A stretch of DNA of 64,000 nucleotides from the NCBI RefSeq assembly GCF_030815415.1, contig NZ_JAUSWW010000001.1, forward strand, positions 3,968,001 to 4,032,000, read 5' to 3'. The position numbers and the translations under genes were made by a program. Position 1 is the first letter of the stretch. Each line of letters starts with the position of its first letter. Source of the stretch: Streptomyces canus (lineage in GTDB: Bacteria > Actinomycetota > Actinomycetes > Streptomycetales > Streptomycetaceae). The notes under the pieces were generated by a model. The model searched no databases, had not been told where the DNA came from, and worked only from the letters and a program-made list of their open reading frames with translations. Below are positions 34,845 through 44,098 of the stretch, piece after piece.

Positions 34845-35798
34845 CTACCGCCGCCGCATATCCGCGACCCGAGCCGCCCGCTGCTCCGCCCCCGCCGACT
34901 CACTGAGAACCGACGTCGCCCGGAGCCCCGCCCCGGCGGAGCCGGCCGGCACTCGGCGCGGCCCCGGGAGGGACACGTCCCGGCGAGGCTGGCGCGGGGG
35001 GACCGCATCACTCCCCGAGCCCCCGGCGACAGCGATCTGAACACCCTGGTCGGCCAGCGCCTGCAACTCCGTGGCCGCACGATCGTCGTGCGCCGGGGGC
35101 TCGTCGGTCACCAGCCGGGTGATCACATCCGTGGGCACGGTCTGGAACATCGTGTCCGAACCGAGCTTGGTGTGATCGGCGAGGACGACGACCTCCGCGG
35201 CTGCCTGCACCAGCGCCCGGTCGACGGATGCCGACAGCATGTTGGACGTGGACAGCCCGCGCTCGGCGGTGAGTCCGCTCCCGGACAGGAAGGCCCGCGA
35301 GACCCGCAGCCCCTGGAGGGACTGCTCGGCACCGGAGCCCACCAGGGCGTAGTTGGAACCGCGCAGAGTGCCGCCGGTCATCACGACTTCCACCCGGTTG
35401 GCATGGGCCAACGCCTGAGCCACCAGCAGGGAGTTGGTGACGACGGTCAGCCCGGGTACGCGAGCGAGCCGGCGGGCCAGCTCCTGTGTCGTCGTACCCG
35501 CCCCGACCACGATCGCTTCGCCCTCTTCGACGAAGTTCGCGGCGAGGTCGGCGATGGCCGTCTTCTCGGCGGTCGCGAGATGTGATTTCTGCGGAAAGCC
35601 GGACTCTCGCGTGAACCCGCCCGGCAATACCGCACCGCCATGTCGGCGGTCGAGGAGTCCTTCTGCCTCCAGTGCGCGCACGTCCCGCCGTACGGTCACT
35701 TCGGAGGTCTGGACGACGCGGGCGAGCTCACGGAGCGATACGGCCCCGTTCGCTCGCACCATTTCGAGGATCAATTGGCGACGTTCTGCAGCGAACAC
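34845..35798 (-). CDS. DeoR/GlpR-family transcriptional regulator
   Basis: 317 aa from GTG 35798. The N-terminal winged helix (RRQLILEMVRANGAVSLRELARVVQTSEVTVRRDVRALEAEGLLDRRHGGA, quoted only in part as VSLRELARVVQTSEVTVRRD) is the DeoR signature, followed by a phosphosugar-sensing domain with the GAGTTTQELAR phosphate loop. A -10-like TACTGT lies 7 nt before the GTG, so the transcript may be leaderless. It is 2.4 kb from the purine nucleoside phosphorylase gene; regulators of this class sense sugar phosphates, so control of the nucleoside salvage genes is plausible. A C-terminal Arg/Ala/Ser-rich tail of about 60 residues is unusual. Confidence 0.92.
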   Translation of the reverse strand: MFAAERRQLILEMVRANGAVSLRELARVVQTSEVTVRRDVRALEAEGLLDRRHGGAVLPGGFTRESGFPQKSHLATAEKTAIADLAANFVEEGEAIVVGAGTTTQELARRLARVPGLTVVTNSLLVAQALAHANRVEVVMTGGTLRGSNYALVGSGAEQSLQGLRVSRAFLSGSGLTAERGLSTSNMLSASVDRALVQAAAEVVVLADHTKLGSDTMFQTVPTDVITRLVTDEPPAHDDRAATELQALADQGVQIAVAGGSGSDAVPPRQPRRDVSLPGPRRVPAGSAGAGLRATSVLSESAGAEQRAARVADMRRR

Positions 35799-35825
35799 GA
35801 AACTGACAGTAACCCCAACGACCGT

Positions 35826-35838
35826 CTGCTTTCAGCAG
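35826..35838. promoter_or_regulatory. Short palindrome upstream of the DeoR gene
   Basis: CTGCTTTCAGCAG, 5-bp arms with a 3-nt centre, 27 nt before the DeoR start. Possible autoregulatory site. Confidence 0.35.
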
Positions 35839-35995
35839 TATGCGCCGAATAACAGAAGTTGTTCGCACAGGAGGGTCGGGAGTGGTATAGGGCCTACGCC
35901 CCCCGACTATGCCGTACGAATGGGCGACAACTCCCTGTGACCAGCGGGGAGTCGGTTTCGGCCGCCAGGCCGTGCCCTAGCTCTCGCCCGTCTCC

Positions 35996-37426
35996 TTACG
36001 GGGTGTGGAGCTGGCGTGCGACCTCGGCGATCGAGCCCGAAAGAGACGGGTACACGGTGAAGGCATTCGCGATCTGCTCGACGGTCAGGTTGTTGTCGAC
36101 GGCGATCGAGATCGGATGGATCAGTTCCGAGGCGCGCGGCGCCACGACCACACCGCCGACGACGATGCCCGTGCCGGGGCGGCAGAAGATCTTGACGAAG
36201 CCGTCGCGGATGCCCTGCATCTTGGCGCGCGGGTTGCGCAGCAGCGGGAGCTTCACGCTCCGGGCGTCGATCTTGCCCCCGTCCACGTCCGCCTGCGTGT
36301 AACCGACGGTGGCGATCTCGGGGTCGGTGAAGACGTTGGAGGAGACGGTCTTGAGGTTGAGCGGGGCCACCGCGTCGCCGAGGAAGTGGTACATGGCGAT
36401 ACGGCCCTGCATGGCGGCCACCGACGCGAGGGCGAAGACACCGGTCACGTCGCCGGCGGCGTACACACCGGGGGCCGTCGTCCTGGAGACCTTGTCGGTC
36501 CAGATGTGCCCGGACTCGCGCACCTTGACGCCGGCCTCCTCCAGACCGAGGCCCGCGCTGTTGGGGATGGCGCCGACCGCCATGAGGCAGTGGCTGCCGG
36601 TGATGACGCGGCCGTCGGAGAGGGTGACCTCGACCCGGTCGCCGACCCGTTTGGCGGCGGCGGCGCGGGAGCGGGCCATGACGTTCATGCCGCGGCGCCG
36701 GAAGACGTCCTCCAGCACGGCGGCGGCGTCCGGGTCCTCGCCGGGCAGGACCCGGTCACGGGACGAGACGAGGGTGACCTTCGAGCCGAGCGCCTGGTAG
36801 GCACCGGCGAACTCGGCACCGGTCACACCGGAACCGACCACGATGAGCTCTTCCGGCAGCTCGGTGAGGTCGTAGACCTGTGTCCAGTTGAGGATGCGCT
36901 CGCCGTCGGGCTGGGCGTCGGGCAGCTCGCGGGGGTGGCCGCCGGTCGCGATGAGGACGGCGTCGGCGACGAGGGTCTCCTCGCTGCCGTCGGCGGCCCG
37001 CACGATGACCTTGCGGGAGCCGTCGAGGGCCTGCATGCCCTCGAGCCGGCCACGGCCGCGCAGCACCCGGGCGCCGGCGCGGGTGACGGAGGCGGTGATG
37101 TCGTGGGACTGCGCGAGCGCGAGCCGCTTCACACGACGGTTGACCTTCCCGAGGTCCACGCCGACCACCCGGGCGGCCTGCTCCAGGGGTGGGGTGTCGT
37201 CGGCGACGATGATGCCGAGCTCTTCGTACGACGAGTCGAAGGTGGTCATCACCTCGGCCGTAGCGATAAGAGTCTTCGACGGCACGCAGTCGGTCAGCAC
37301 CGACGCTCCGCCCAGACCGTCGCAGTCGACGACGGTCACCTCCGCGCCGAGCTGCGCTGCTACCAGCGCCGCTTCGTATCCGCCGGGTCCGCCACCGATG
37401 ATCACGATCCGAGTCACGTACTCCAT
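35996..37426 (-). CDS. LpdA-like NAD(P)H quinone dehydrogenase (flavoprotein disulfide reductase fold)
   Basis: 476 aa. FAD-binding motif IIGGGPGGYEAA at 9-20, NAD(P)-binding motif VVGSGVTGAEFAGAY near 190-205, and the dimerisation domain are present. The redox site of lipoamide dehydrogenases (GTCxxxxCIPSK) is replaced by GGASVLTDCVPSK, so the first Cys is Ser42 and only Cys47 remains; the C-terminal His-Glu pair is also replaced (VYPSLSGS). It therefore cannot be a dithiol reductase. The same pattern is known for M. tuberculosis LpdA (Rv3303c), an NAD(P)H:quinone reductase, which I take as the best functional guess. Confidence 0.9.
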   Translation of the reverse strand: MEYVTRIVIIGGGPGGYEAALVAAQLGAEVTVVDCDGLGGASVLTDCVPSKTLIATAEVMTTFDSSYEELGIIVADDTPPLEQAARVVGVDLGKVNRRVKRLALAQSHDITASVTRAGARVLRGRGRLEGMQALDGSRKVIVRAADGSEETLVADAVLIATGGHPRELPDAQPDGERILNWTQVYDLTELPEELIVVGSGVTGAEFAGAYQALGSKVTLVSSRDRVLPGEDPDAAAVLEDVFRRRGMNVMARSRAAAAKRVGDRVEVTLSDGRVITGSHCLMAVGAIPNSAGLGLEEAGVKVRESGHIWTDKVSRTTAPGVYAAGDVTGVFALASVAAMQGRIAMYHFLGDAVAPLNLKTVSSNVFTDPEIATVGYTQADVDGGKIDARSVKLPLLRNPRAKMQGIRDGFVKIFCRPGTGIVVGGVVVAPRASELIHPISIAVDNNLTVEQIANAFTVYPSLSGSIAEVARQLHTP

Positions 37427-37532
37427 TGTCCCGCACGCTTCAAGGTGCTACTGCCCGGGGGCGGCGGGACGGTCCATGTTGTTACCTACGGGACGGGCGG
37501 GTCGGCCGTTTCGACTGCCGTACCCTCTCCCC

Positions 37533-37970
37533 ATGTCGCTCTACGCCGCGTACGCCGGCAACCTCGACGCGCGGCTGATGACGCGCCGCGCACCCCACTC
37601 GCCGATGCGCGCGACCGGCTGGCTGAACGGATGGCGGCTGACCTTCGGCGGCGAGCAGATGGGCTGGGAGGGCGCGCTCGCGACACTCGTCGAGGACCCC
37701 GAGTCCCAGGTCTTCGTCGCGCTGTACGACATCGCGCCGCCGGACGAGGATTCCCTGGACCGCTGGGAGGGTGTCGGCCTCGGCATCTACCGCCGGATGC
37801 GGGTGCGGGTGCACACCATGGAGACCGAGGAGCCGGCGTGGCTGTACGTCCTCGACGCGTACGAGGGGGGCCTGCCGTCGGCGCGCTACCTCGGCGAGAT
37901 CGCGGACGCGGCGGAATCGGCGGGGGCGCCCCACGACTATGTGATGGAACTCCGCAAGCGCCCCTGCTAG
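37533..37970 (+). CDS. Gamma-glutamylcyclotransferase family protein
   Basis: 145 aa from ATG 37533. The N-terminus MSLYAAYAGNLDARLM is the substrate-binding loop of the GGCT fold, which usually reads YGSNL; here it is AGNL. A conserved acidic residue follows in DRWEGVGLGIYRR and the VYVLDAYEGGLPS-like region closes the fold (sequence WLYVLDAYEGGLPS). The family includes gamma-glutamylcyclotransferases and related amine cyclotransferases; the substrate is uncertain. The stop codon TAG coincides with the left end of a 169-bp inverted-repeat element, so the native C-terminus may have been altered. Confidence 0.85.
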   Translation: MSLYAAYAGNLDARLMTRRAPHSPMRATGWLNGWRLTFGGEQMGWEGALATLVEDPESQVFVALYDIAPPDEDSLDRWEGVGLGIYRRMRVRVHTMETEEPAWLYVLDAYEGGLPSARYLGEIADAAESAGAPHDYVMELRKRPC

Positions 37971-38135
37971 TGCCGCGGCAGGCAACGTTTGCCCGTCAAG
38001 GAGCGGCGTCCGGTGCGTGCTCTCGGCGTGCCGGCCGGAAGCCCTCGTACTGGACGTACTTGGGCTTTCGGCCGGTGCGGCGAGAGTGCGTGCCGGGCGT
38101 CGCGACGGGGCAAACGTTGCCTGCCGCGGCACTAG
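37967..38135. mobile_element. MITE-like element with 28-bp perfect terminal inverted repeats
   Basis: The ends are perfect 28-bp inverted repeats (37967-37994 and 38108-38135; outer bases CTAGTGCCGCGGCAGG). The interior is also an imperfect inverted repeat, so the whole 169-nt element can fold into one long hairpin. Both ends begin with CTAG, so TA or CTAG may be the target duplication. It has no coding capacity and would need a transposase in trans. It supplies the stop codon of the upstream gene. I recall similar sequences as dispersed repeats in Streptomyces. Confidence 0.75.
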
Positions 38136-38209
38136 CCCCCGCGCCCCACCATTCGCCGGATTCGTTGGAAACGACAAGACAACGATCGGCAACCCGTGAG
38201 CTCTGTCAT

Positions 38210-38221
38210 CTACGCGCGTAG
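38210..38221. promoter_or_regulatory. CTACGCGCGTAG palindrome upstream of the nucleoside phosphorylase gene
   Basis: A perfect 12-bp palindrome 25 nt before the GTG start, identical to the one at 44888-44899 in the deoC promoter. A likely -10 (TACGCT, 38234-38239) lies between it and the start codon. Confidence 0.6.
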
Positions 38222-38246
38222 GCCGGAAGAGGCTACGCTCATCCGC

Positions 38247-39071
38247 GTGAACGCATCTCTTCTTCCGGACGACATCCAGGGCGACCCGCATGGCGCCGCC
38301 GACGCCGCCGCCGCGCGCCTGCGCGAACTGACCGGCGCCGAGACCCACGACGTCGCCCTCGTGATGGGCTCCGGCTGGGCTCCGGCCGTGGACGCGCTCG
38401 GGGTTCCCGACGCCGAGTTCCAGGTCACCGAGCTGCCCGGGTTCCCGCCGCCGGCGGTCGAGGGTCACGGCGGCAAGATCCGCTCGTACAAGATCGGCGA
38501 GAAGCGGGCCCTGGTCTTCCTGGGCCGCACGCACTACTACGAGGGCCGTGGTGTGGCCGCCGTCGCGCACGGTGTCCGTACGGCCGTGGCGGCCGGCTGC
38601 AAGACGATCGTGCTGACCAACGGCTGCGGGGGGCTGCGCGAGGGCATGCGTCCCGGGCAGCCGGTGCTGATCAGCGACCACATCAACCTCACGGCGACGT
38701 CTCCCATCGTCGGCGCGAACTTCGTGGATCTGACGGATCTGTACTCGCCCCGGCTGCGGGCCCTGTGCAAGGAGATCGACCCCACGCTGGAGGAGGGTGT
38801 CTACGCCCAGTTCCCCGGCCCGCACTACGAGACGCCGGCCGAGATCCGTATGGCCCGTGTCATCGGTGCGGACCTGGTGGGTATGTCGACGGTCCTCGAG
38901 GCGATCGCCGCGCGCGAGGCGGGTGCGGAGGTTCTGGGTATCTCCCTAGTGACCAACCTCGCCGCGGGCATGACGGGCGAGCCGCTGAACCACGAGGAGG
39001 TCCTCCAGGCGGGCCGTGACTCGGCGACGCAGATGGGCGCGCTGCTCGGGCAGGTGCTGAGCCGGCTGTAG
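38247..39071 (+). CDS. Purine nucleoside phosphorylase
   Basis: 274 aa from GTG 38247; the -10 element ends 7 nt upstream, so the mRNA is probably leaderless and the frame further upstream is not used. It splits purine (deoxy)ribonucleosides with phosphate into base and (deoxy)ribose-1-phosphate. Family blocks are [51 protein letters not shown] and the substrate-binding Asn in LVTNLAAG, the pattern of trimeric PNPs. The product fits the downstream phosphosugar mutase and deoC. Confidence 0.94.
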   Translation: MNASLLPDDIQGDPHGAADAAAARLRELTGAETHDVALVMGSGWAPAVDALGVPDAEFQVTELPGFPPPAVEGHGGKIRSYKIGEKRALVFLGRTHYYEGRGVAAVAHGVRTAVAAGCKTIVLTNGCGGLREGMRPGQPVLISDHINLTATSPIVGANFVDLTDLYSPRLRALCKEIDPTLEEGVYAQFPGPHYETPAEIRMARVIGADLVGMSTVLEAIAAREAGAEVLGISLVTNLAAGMTGEPLNHEEVLQAGRDSATQMGALLGQVLSRL

Positions 39072-39116
39072 CCGACGGGACTTTTCCTCGCCCCCGCCGC
39101 CCCTACCCGTCCCGTC

Positions 39117-39246
39117 CCTGGGGGCTGCGCCCCCAGACCCCCACGACCGGCGTCAGTGAATCCAGCCCCTCCGGCGTTTGAGGAGCGGGGGTCCAGGGGG
39201 CGGCGCCCCCTGGGAGCGGGGTCGAAGGGGCGGCATGCCCCTGGAG
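39117..39246. repeat. G/C-rich dispersed repeat cluster
   Basis: Three stem-loops in a row in the 264-nt gap before the mutase gene: CTGGGGGCTGCGCCCCCAG, CCAGGGGGCGGCGCCCCCTGG and GGGGCGGCATGCCCC. Between them is CCAGCCCCTCCGGCGTTTGAGG, a motif I recall as widespread in Streptomyces intergenic regions. A related element is inserted in the gene at 10364-10822. Confidence 0.6.
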
Positions 39247-39335
39247 GGAGGGGAACGGGTAAGGGCGGCGGGGGCGAAACCCACTCCACGCCCACCCCCA
39301 CTCACCCGCACACCAACACGAGAGGTTGACCCGAC

Positions 39336-40967
39336 GTGCACGACGATCTCATCGCACGAGCCACCGCATGGCTGGCCGAGGACCCCGACACGGAGACCCG
39401 TGACGAGCTCGCCAAGCTCATCGAGGCCGGAGACGTCACCGAACTCGCCGCGCGCTTCAGCGGCACGCTCCAGTTCGGCACCGCGGGTCTCAGGGGCGAG
39501 CTCGGCGCCGGGCCGATGCGTATGAACCGCAGCGTGGTCATCCGCGCCGCCGCCGGTCTCGCCGCGTACCTCAAGGGGAAGGGCCAGACGGACGGCCTCG
39601 TCGTCATCGGCTACGACGCCCGCCACAAGTCCGCCGACTTCGCCCGCGACACCGCGGCCGTGATGACCGGCGCCGGACTCAGGGCCGCGGTCCTCCCCCA
39701 CCCCCTCCCGACCCCCGTCCTGGCGTACGCCATAAGGCACCTCGGCGCGGTCGCCGGCGTGGAGGTCACCGCCAGCCACAACCCGCCCCGCGACAACGGC
39801 TACAAGGTCTACCTCGGCGACGGATCGCAGATCGTGCCCCCCGCCGACGCGGAGATCGCCGCCGAGATCGACGCCGTACCGTCCCTGGACGACGTCCCCC
39901 GCCCGGACGCCGGCTGGGAGACCCTCGACGGCGCCGTCCTGGACGCCTACCTGGCCCGCACGGACGCCGTCCTGTCGGACGGGTCCCCCCGCACCGCCCG
40001 CACCGTCTACACGGCGATGCACGGCGTCGGAAAGGATGTCCTCCTCGCCGCCTTCGCCCGCGCCGGCTTCCCGGAGCCGGTGCTCGTCGCCGAGCAGGCC
40101 GAGCCCGACCCCGACTTCCCGACCGTGGCCTTCCCCAACCCGGAAGAGCCCGGCGCGATGGACCTCGCCTTCGCCAGGGCCCGCGAGACGGACCCCGACC
40201 TGATCATCGCCAACGACCCGGACGCCGACCGCTGCGCCGTGGCCGTCAAGGAGAGCGGCGAGTGGCGGATGCTGCGCGGTGACGAGGTCGGCGCGCTCCT
40301 CGCCGCGCACCTGGTGAGGCGGGGTGCGCAGGGGACCTTCGCCGAGTCCATCGTCTCCTCCTCCCTCCTCGGCCGGATCGCCGAGAAGGCGGGTCTGCCC
40401 TACGAGGAGACCCTCACCGGCTTCAAGTGGATCGCCCGTGTCGAGGGCCTGCGCTACGGCTACGAGGAGGCCCTCGGCTACTGCGTCGACCCCGACGGCG
40501 TACGGGACAAGGACGGCATCACCGCCGCCCTCCTGATCACCGAGCTGGCGTCCGAGCTCAAGGAGCAGGGGCGCACGCTGCTCGACCTTCTCGACGACCT
40601 CGCCGTGGAGCACGGTCTGCACGCCACCGACCAGCTGTCGGTCCGTGTCGAGGACCTGTCGGTCATCGCGGACGCCATGGGGCGTCTGCGGGAGCGGCCG
40701 CCGACCGAGCTGGCCGGCCTGGCGATCACCAAGGCCGAGGACCTCACGCGGGGCACCGACAGGCTGCCGCCCACCGACGGCCTGCGGTACACCCTCGACG
40801 GCGCCCGCGTCATCGTCCGGCCCAGCGGCACCGAGCCCAAGCTCAAGTGCTACCTGGAGGTCGTCGTCCCGGTCGCCGCCCACGCCGATCTGCCCGCGGC
40901 CCACGCGAAGGCGACGGACCTGCTGGCGACGATCAAGCGGGACCTGTCGGCGGCGGCCGGCATCTGA
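39336..40967 (+). CDS. Phosphosugar mutase (phosphomannomutase/phosphopentomutase-like)
   Basis: 543 aa from GTG 39336. An alpha-D-phosphohexomutase superfamily enzyme: phosphoserine loop VTASHNPPRDNGYK, metal-binding loop NDPDADR, sugar-binding GFKWIARVEG and phosphate-binding VRPSGTEPKLK. The size (about 540 aa) fits the PMM/PGM-like branch that includes phosphopentomutases acting on (deoxy)ribose-1-phosphate. Located between the purine nucleoside phosphorylase gene and deoC, it most likely converts deoxyribose-1-phosphate to the 5-phosphate; that assignment is inference from context. A hairpin follows the stop. Confidence 0.92.
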   Translation: MHDDLIARATAWLAEDPDTETRDELAKLIEAGDVTELAARFSGTLQFGTAGLRGELGAGPMRMNRSVVIRAAAGLAAYLKGKGQTDGLVVIGYDARHKSADFARDTAAVMTGAGLRAAVLPHPLPTPVLAYAIRHLGAVAGVEVTASHNPPRDNGYKVYLGDGSQIVPPADAEIAAEIDAVPSLDDVPRPDAGWETLDGAVLDAYLARTDAVLSDGSPRTARTVYTAMHGVGKDVLLAAFARAGFPEPVLVAEQAEPDPDFPTVAFPNPEEPGAMDLAFARARETDPDLIIANDPDADRCAVAVKESGEWRMLRGDEVGALLAAHLVRRGAQGTFAESIVSSSLLGRIAEKAGLPYEETLTGFKWIARVEGLRYGYEEALGYCVDPDGVRDKDGITAALLITELASELKEQGRTLLDLLDDLAVEHGLHATDQLSVRVEDLSVIADAMGRLRERPPTELAGLAITKAEDLTRGTDRLPPTDGLRYTLDGARVIVRPSGTEPKLKCYLEVVVPVAAHADLPAAHAKATDLLATIKRDLSAAAGI

Positions 40968-40971
40968 CCCA

Positions 40972-41011
40972 CCCGTTGGGGTGCCCTGACCGACCGGGGC
41001 ACCCCAACGGG
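40972..41011 (+). terminator. Hairpin terminator after the phosphosugar mutase gene
   Basis: Perfect 15-bp arms CCCGTTGGGGTGCCC and complement with a 10-nt loop, 5 nt after the stop. The T-tract is poor. Confidence 0.72.
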
Positions 41012-41069
41012 TGATTTCACCGCGCCGGTCGAAGCGCGCTCCACGCCTTGGCGCCCACCCCGGGAAACG

Positions 41070-42290
41070 GTGACGGGTATCCCGTCCGCCGAGCCCCGGA
41101 GCCGCCCCGTGTCCTCGACCGCCCCCGAAACCGCCCCCGGCGGCAGCATCCCGGGCAGCCGGCGACCCGAGACCACGCCCCGCCCGCACCCCGCCGTCCG
41201 CGCCCTGCGCCGCGCGGCCCCGGCGCTGGGCGCCTTCGTCGCCGTACGGCTCGCGGGTCTGCTGTTCCTCGCGCTGTGGGCCCATCACCAGGACCACGGC
41301 GTCTGGCCGATCCTGGCGCGGCAGTGGGACGCGAAGTGGTATCTCGGCATCGCCGACCACGGCTACGCCCGGGAGGTCGGGACCGAGGGAAGCAATCTGG
41401 CGTTCTTCCCGCTCTACCCGGTCCTGGTCAAGGCGGTCGCGGCCGTCACCCCCGGCACCAGGGCCACCACCGGTCTGTGTCTCGCCGTCGCCGCGTCCTT
41501 CGTCGCGGCGTGGGGGGTGTTCGCGGTGGGCGACCGGCTGTACGGCCGCCGGGTCGGGGTTCTGGCCACGGTTCTGTGGGCGGCGTTCCCGGTCGGCCTG
41601 GTGCAGTGGATGGGCTACACCGAGTCCCTGTTCACCGCGTGCGCGGCCTGGTCGCTGTACGCGCTGCTCTCCCGCCGCTGGCTGTGGGCGGGCACGCTGG
41701 CCGTGCTCGCGGGTCTGACCCGCCCGACCGGTGTCGCGCTGGCGGCCGCGGTCACCGTGACGGCGCTGCTGTCCCTGCGCCGCGGCTTCTCCGTGCGCGC
41801 GCTCACGGCCGCTCTGCTGGCCCCGCTCGGCTGGTGCGGGTACATCGCCTGGGTGGGCCTGCGGGTGGGCCGCTGGGACGGCTACTTCGCCGAACAGCGG
41901 GTGTGGAGCAACGAGATGGACGGCGGCCGGCGGACCCTGCGGGAGATCCGTCAGCTGCTGGTGCGGGACTCGACGCCGCATCTGTTCCTGGTGCTGGTGA
42001 CGCTGGTGCTGGTCGTCTCGGTGGCGCTGTTCGCGCTGTCGGTGCGCGACCGTCAGCCCCTGTCCCTGCTGGTCTTCACGGGCGTGACCCTGCTCATCGT
42101 CCTGACCAGCGGGGGCGTCTACTTCCCGCGCGCCCGCTACCTCCTGCCGGCCTTCCCGCTCCTGTTTCCCCTGGCCCTGCGGCTCTCCTGCGCCGCCCGT
42201 CGCCACCGCGTCCTCGTCCTGACGGCGGCGGTGGCGGGCTCGGTGTACTGGGGCGCGCACATGGCGCTGGTGTGGCCGGGGGCGCCGTGA
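41070..42290 (+). CDS. Polyprenol-phosphate-dependent mannosyltransferase-like membrane protein (PIG-V fold)
   Basis: 406 aa from GTG 41070. A disordered N-terminus of about 45 residues precedes eight to ten hydrophobic helices. The first extracytoplasmic loop has WDAKWYLGIADHGY and is followed by FFPLYPVLV, which are the two signatures of the PIG-V/GT-C mannosyltransferase family (Asp in the first loop is the likely catalytic or metal-binding acid). Such enzymes transfer mannose from a lipid carrier outside the membrane. Acceptor unknown. It converges on the membrane protein downstream. Confidence 0.88.
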   Translation: MTGIPSAEPRSRPVSSTAPETAPGGSIPGSRRPETTPRPHPAVRALRRAAPALGAFVAVRLAGLLFLALWAHHQDHGVWPILARQWDAKWYLGIADHGYAREVGTEGSNLAFFPLYPVLVKAVAAVTPGTRATTGLCLAVAASFVAAWGVFAVGDRLYGRRVGVLATVLWAAFPVGLVQWMGYTESLFTACAAWSLYALLSRRWLWAGTLAVLAGLTRPTGVALAAAVTVTALLSLRRGFSVRALTAALLAPLGWCGYIAWVGLRVGRWDGYFAEQRVWSNEMDGGRRTLREIRQLLVRDSTPHLFLVLVTLVLVVSVALFALSVRDRQPLSLLVFTGVTLLIVLTSGGVYFPRARYLLPAFPLLFPLALRLSCAARRHRVLVLTAAVAGSVYWGAHMALVWPGAP

Positions 42291-42317
42291 CCCCCGCTGC
42301 GGCGGCCGGCCCGCCCG

Positions 42318-43982
42318 TTACGGCAGCAGCACCAGGAACGCCGTGAAGACCGCCGCCTGGGCGAGGGCGAGCGGCCACAGCGGGCGGCCCCGCTCCCGCT
42401 CGGTCGCCGAGACGGTCGGCCGCAGCGCGGGGTCCTCCCACATCGCGGTGATCTCGGCGGCGGTGCGCTCGTAGGGGTGGATCCAGCCCCGCCGCAGCTC
42501 CAGCTTCGGCCAGCGGACGCTCTGCATCGTCCAGGTGGGGAAGCCGGCGCCGCGGCTGTCGATCTTCAGCTCGGCGCCCTTGCAGCGGACGACGCGGATG
42601 TCGTCCCAGGCGATGTGGCGGACGCGGCGGAGCCCGTTGAACCAGAGACCCTCGCGGTCGGCGGTGACGGTCCAGCCGAGCCGCTCGGACAGCAGCAGGG
42701 CGCCGCCCAAGGCCACGCTGCCGACGAGGACGTAGCGCCAGAACCAGCCGGACTCGTCCAGGGCGATCGGGACGAACCACAGGATCACCACCACGGCGAT
42801 GATCCGGTCCGTCCACCCCGCGCGCCACCGTCGCACGGCCCCCGAGCCGAGCGGGGCGACGGCCGCCCCGGCGGCCAGCCGGCCCAGCTCCTGGTACGCC
42901 GCCTTACGGGTCCCCGCCCGCTTGTCGCCCACGACGCGGCCGCGTCCGAACCGGCCCGACAGGGGTCGTACGGGCCCTTGCGAGCGCTCGACCAGCGGCG
43001 GCTCGCCGGGCTCCTCGTCGGCGCTGACGAGGAGGATCTCGGCGCCGTCGTACGGCGTGCCGTACAGGACGGCCTCGCGCAGGGGGCCGGGCTCCTCGTC
43101 GTCGATCCGGTCGAGGGCGTCCCGCATCTCCGCCTCGGCCGCCTCCTCGTCGAAGTCGTCGTCGTCCGCATCCTCGAAGAAGGGTTCGTCCTCGTCGTCG
43201 GGCTCCGACACCGAGACGGTGAACAGGGGGCGCAGCGCGCCCAGGTCGTCGGCCGCGTAGACCTCGGTGTCCACGTCGGCGTTCTCCCGCACGAGCACGC
43301 GGAGGACGGGGACGGGTGCGCCGCGCAGGGCGGCGGCGCGGCGGCGGCCGAGGAGGCCGGAGAGGACGGCGGTGAGGCCGAGCCCGGTCACGTAGAGGCC
43401 CGTCGCCGCGAGCACGTGGTCGTCTCCGGGCCCGAAGGTCGCGACCCCCGCGGCGCCGGCCGCCGTCACGGCCAGCCCGAACCAGACCAGGAGCCTGCCC
43501 CGCCGGAACGTCCTGCCCTCGTCCGGCGGTACGGCCGTCGCCCCGCCGGCCGCCGCCAGGGCCGCCGCCCGCTGCCGTCCGCGCGCGACCAGCCGGAGCA
43601 TGGCGAGCGCCCAGGCCAGCAGCAGGAACGCGAGCACGGGCAGGGTCACCGGCCACGGCAGCGGTTGCTGGGCGGGGACCAGGAAGAGCAGAACCGGCAC
43701 CGAGACCCGTACGACCTCGGGCCGTACCGCGAGCCAGATCGCGTGGAGCGCGACGACGGCCGCGGCCCACGGGCTCAGGTCGGTGGACAGCGCCAGGGCG
43801 CCGGAGCCGAGCAGACCGGCCAGCGCCACCCCGACGAGCACGCCCGTGCCGAGCCGCACCGGCACCCACCAGGCCGGCAGGGCCTGTGTCCACCGCCGGG
43901 TCTGCTCCGCGTCCCAGGGGAGGCAGTCGTCGGGTATCGCGGAGGCGGGCAGCGGCAGCGGCTGCTGGAGGTTCGTGCTCAT
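42318..43982 (-). CDS. Large membrane protein with PH-like domain
   Basis: 554 aa. N-terminal helices lie at about 45-65, 70-85, 98-115 and 120-135, with another pair near 170-210. A hydrophilic, very acidic region (DEDEPFFEDADDDDFDEE) follows. Near 390-430 are two more helices, then a C-terminal domain with LGWTVTADREGLWFNGLRRVRHIAWDDIRVVRCKG, which is like bacterial PH domains, and a final hydrophobic helix. The gene is on the same strand as another PH-domain gene 116 nt upstream, and the pair probably form an operon. Function unknown. Confidence 0.82.
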   Translation of the reverse strand: MSTNLQQPLPLPASAIPDDCLPWDAEQTRRWTQALPAWWVPVRLGTGVLVGVALAGLLGSGALALSTDLSPWAAAVVALHAIWLAVRPEVVRVSVPVLLFLVPAQQPLPWPVTLPVLAFLLLAWALAMLRLVARGRQRAAALAAAGGATAVPPDEGRTFRRGRLLVWFGLAVTAAGAAGVATFGPGDDHVLAATGLYVTGLGLTAVLSGLLGRRRAAALRGAPVPVLRVLVRENADVDTEVYAADDLGALRPLFTVSVSEPDDEDEPFFEDADDDDFDEEAAEAEMRDALDRIDDEEPGPLREAVLYGTPYDGAEILLVSADEEPGEPPLVERSQGPVRPLSGRFGRGRVVGDKRAGTRKAAYQELGRLAAGAAVAPLGSGAVRRWRAGWTDRIIAVVVILWFVPIALDESGWFWRYVLVGSVALGGALLLSERLGWTVTADREGLWFNGLRRVRHIAWDDIRVVRCKGAELKIDSRGAGFPTWTMQSVRWPKLELRRGWIHPYERTAAEITAMWEDPALRPTVSATERERGRPLWPLALAQAAVFTAFLVLLP

Positions 43983-44098
43983 TGTCTTCCAGACACTCGG
44001 ACCACAGGTGTGGTTGCGGTCCTCGGGTCCTTGTTCGGGGCGGCACGCCGAGGTGGGGCCGCATCATCGCCCCCGGAAGCCGTGAAAGGACAGGCGTC

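Noticed and set aside
37967-38135. Integron attC or riboswitch
   Set aside because: The structure is a terminal-inverted-repeat element with CTAG ends; no integrase, cassette array or aptamer-like core.
39153-42260. 1035-aa minus-strand open frame
   Set aside because: Shadow of the phosphosugar mutase and mannosyltransferase genes.
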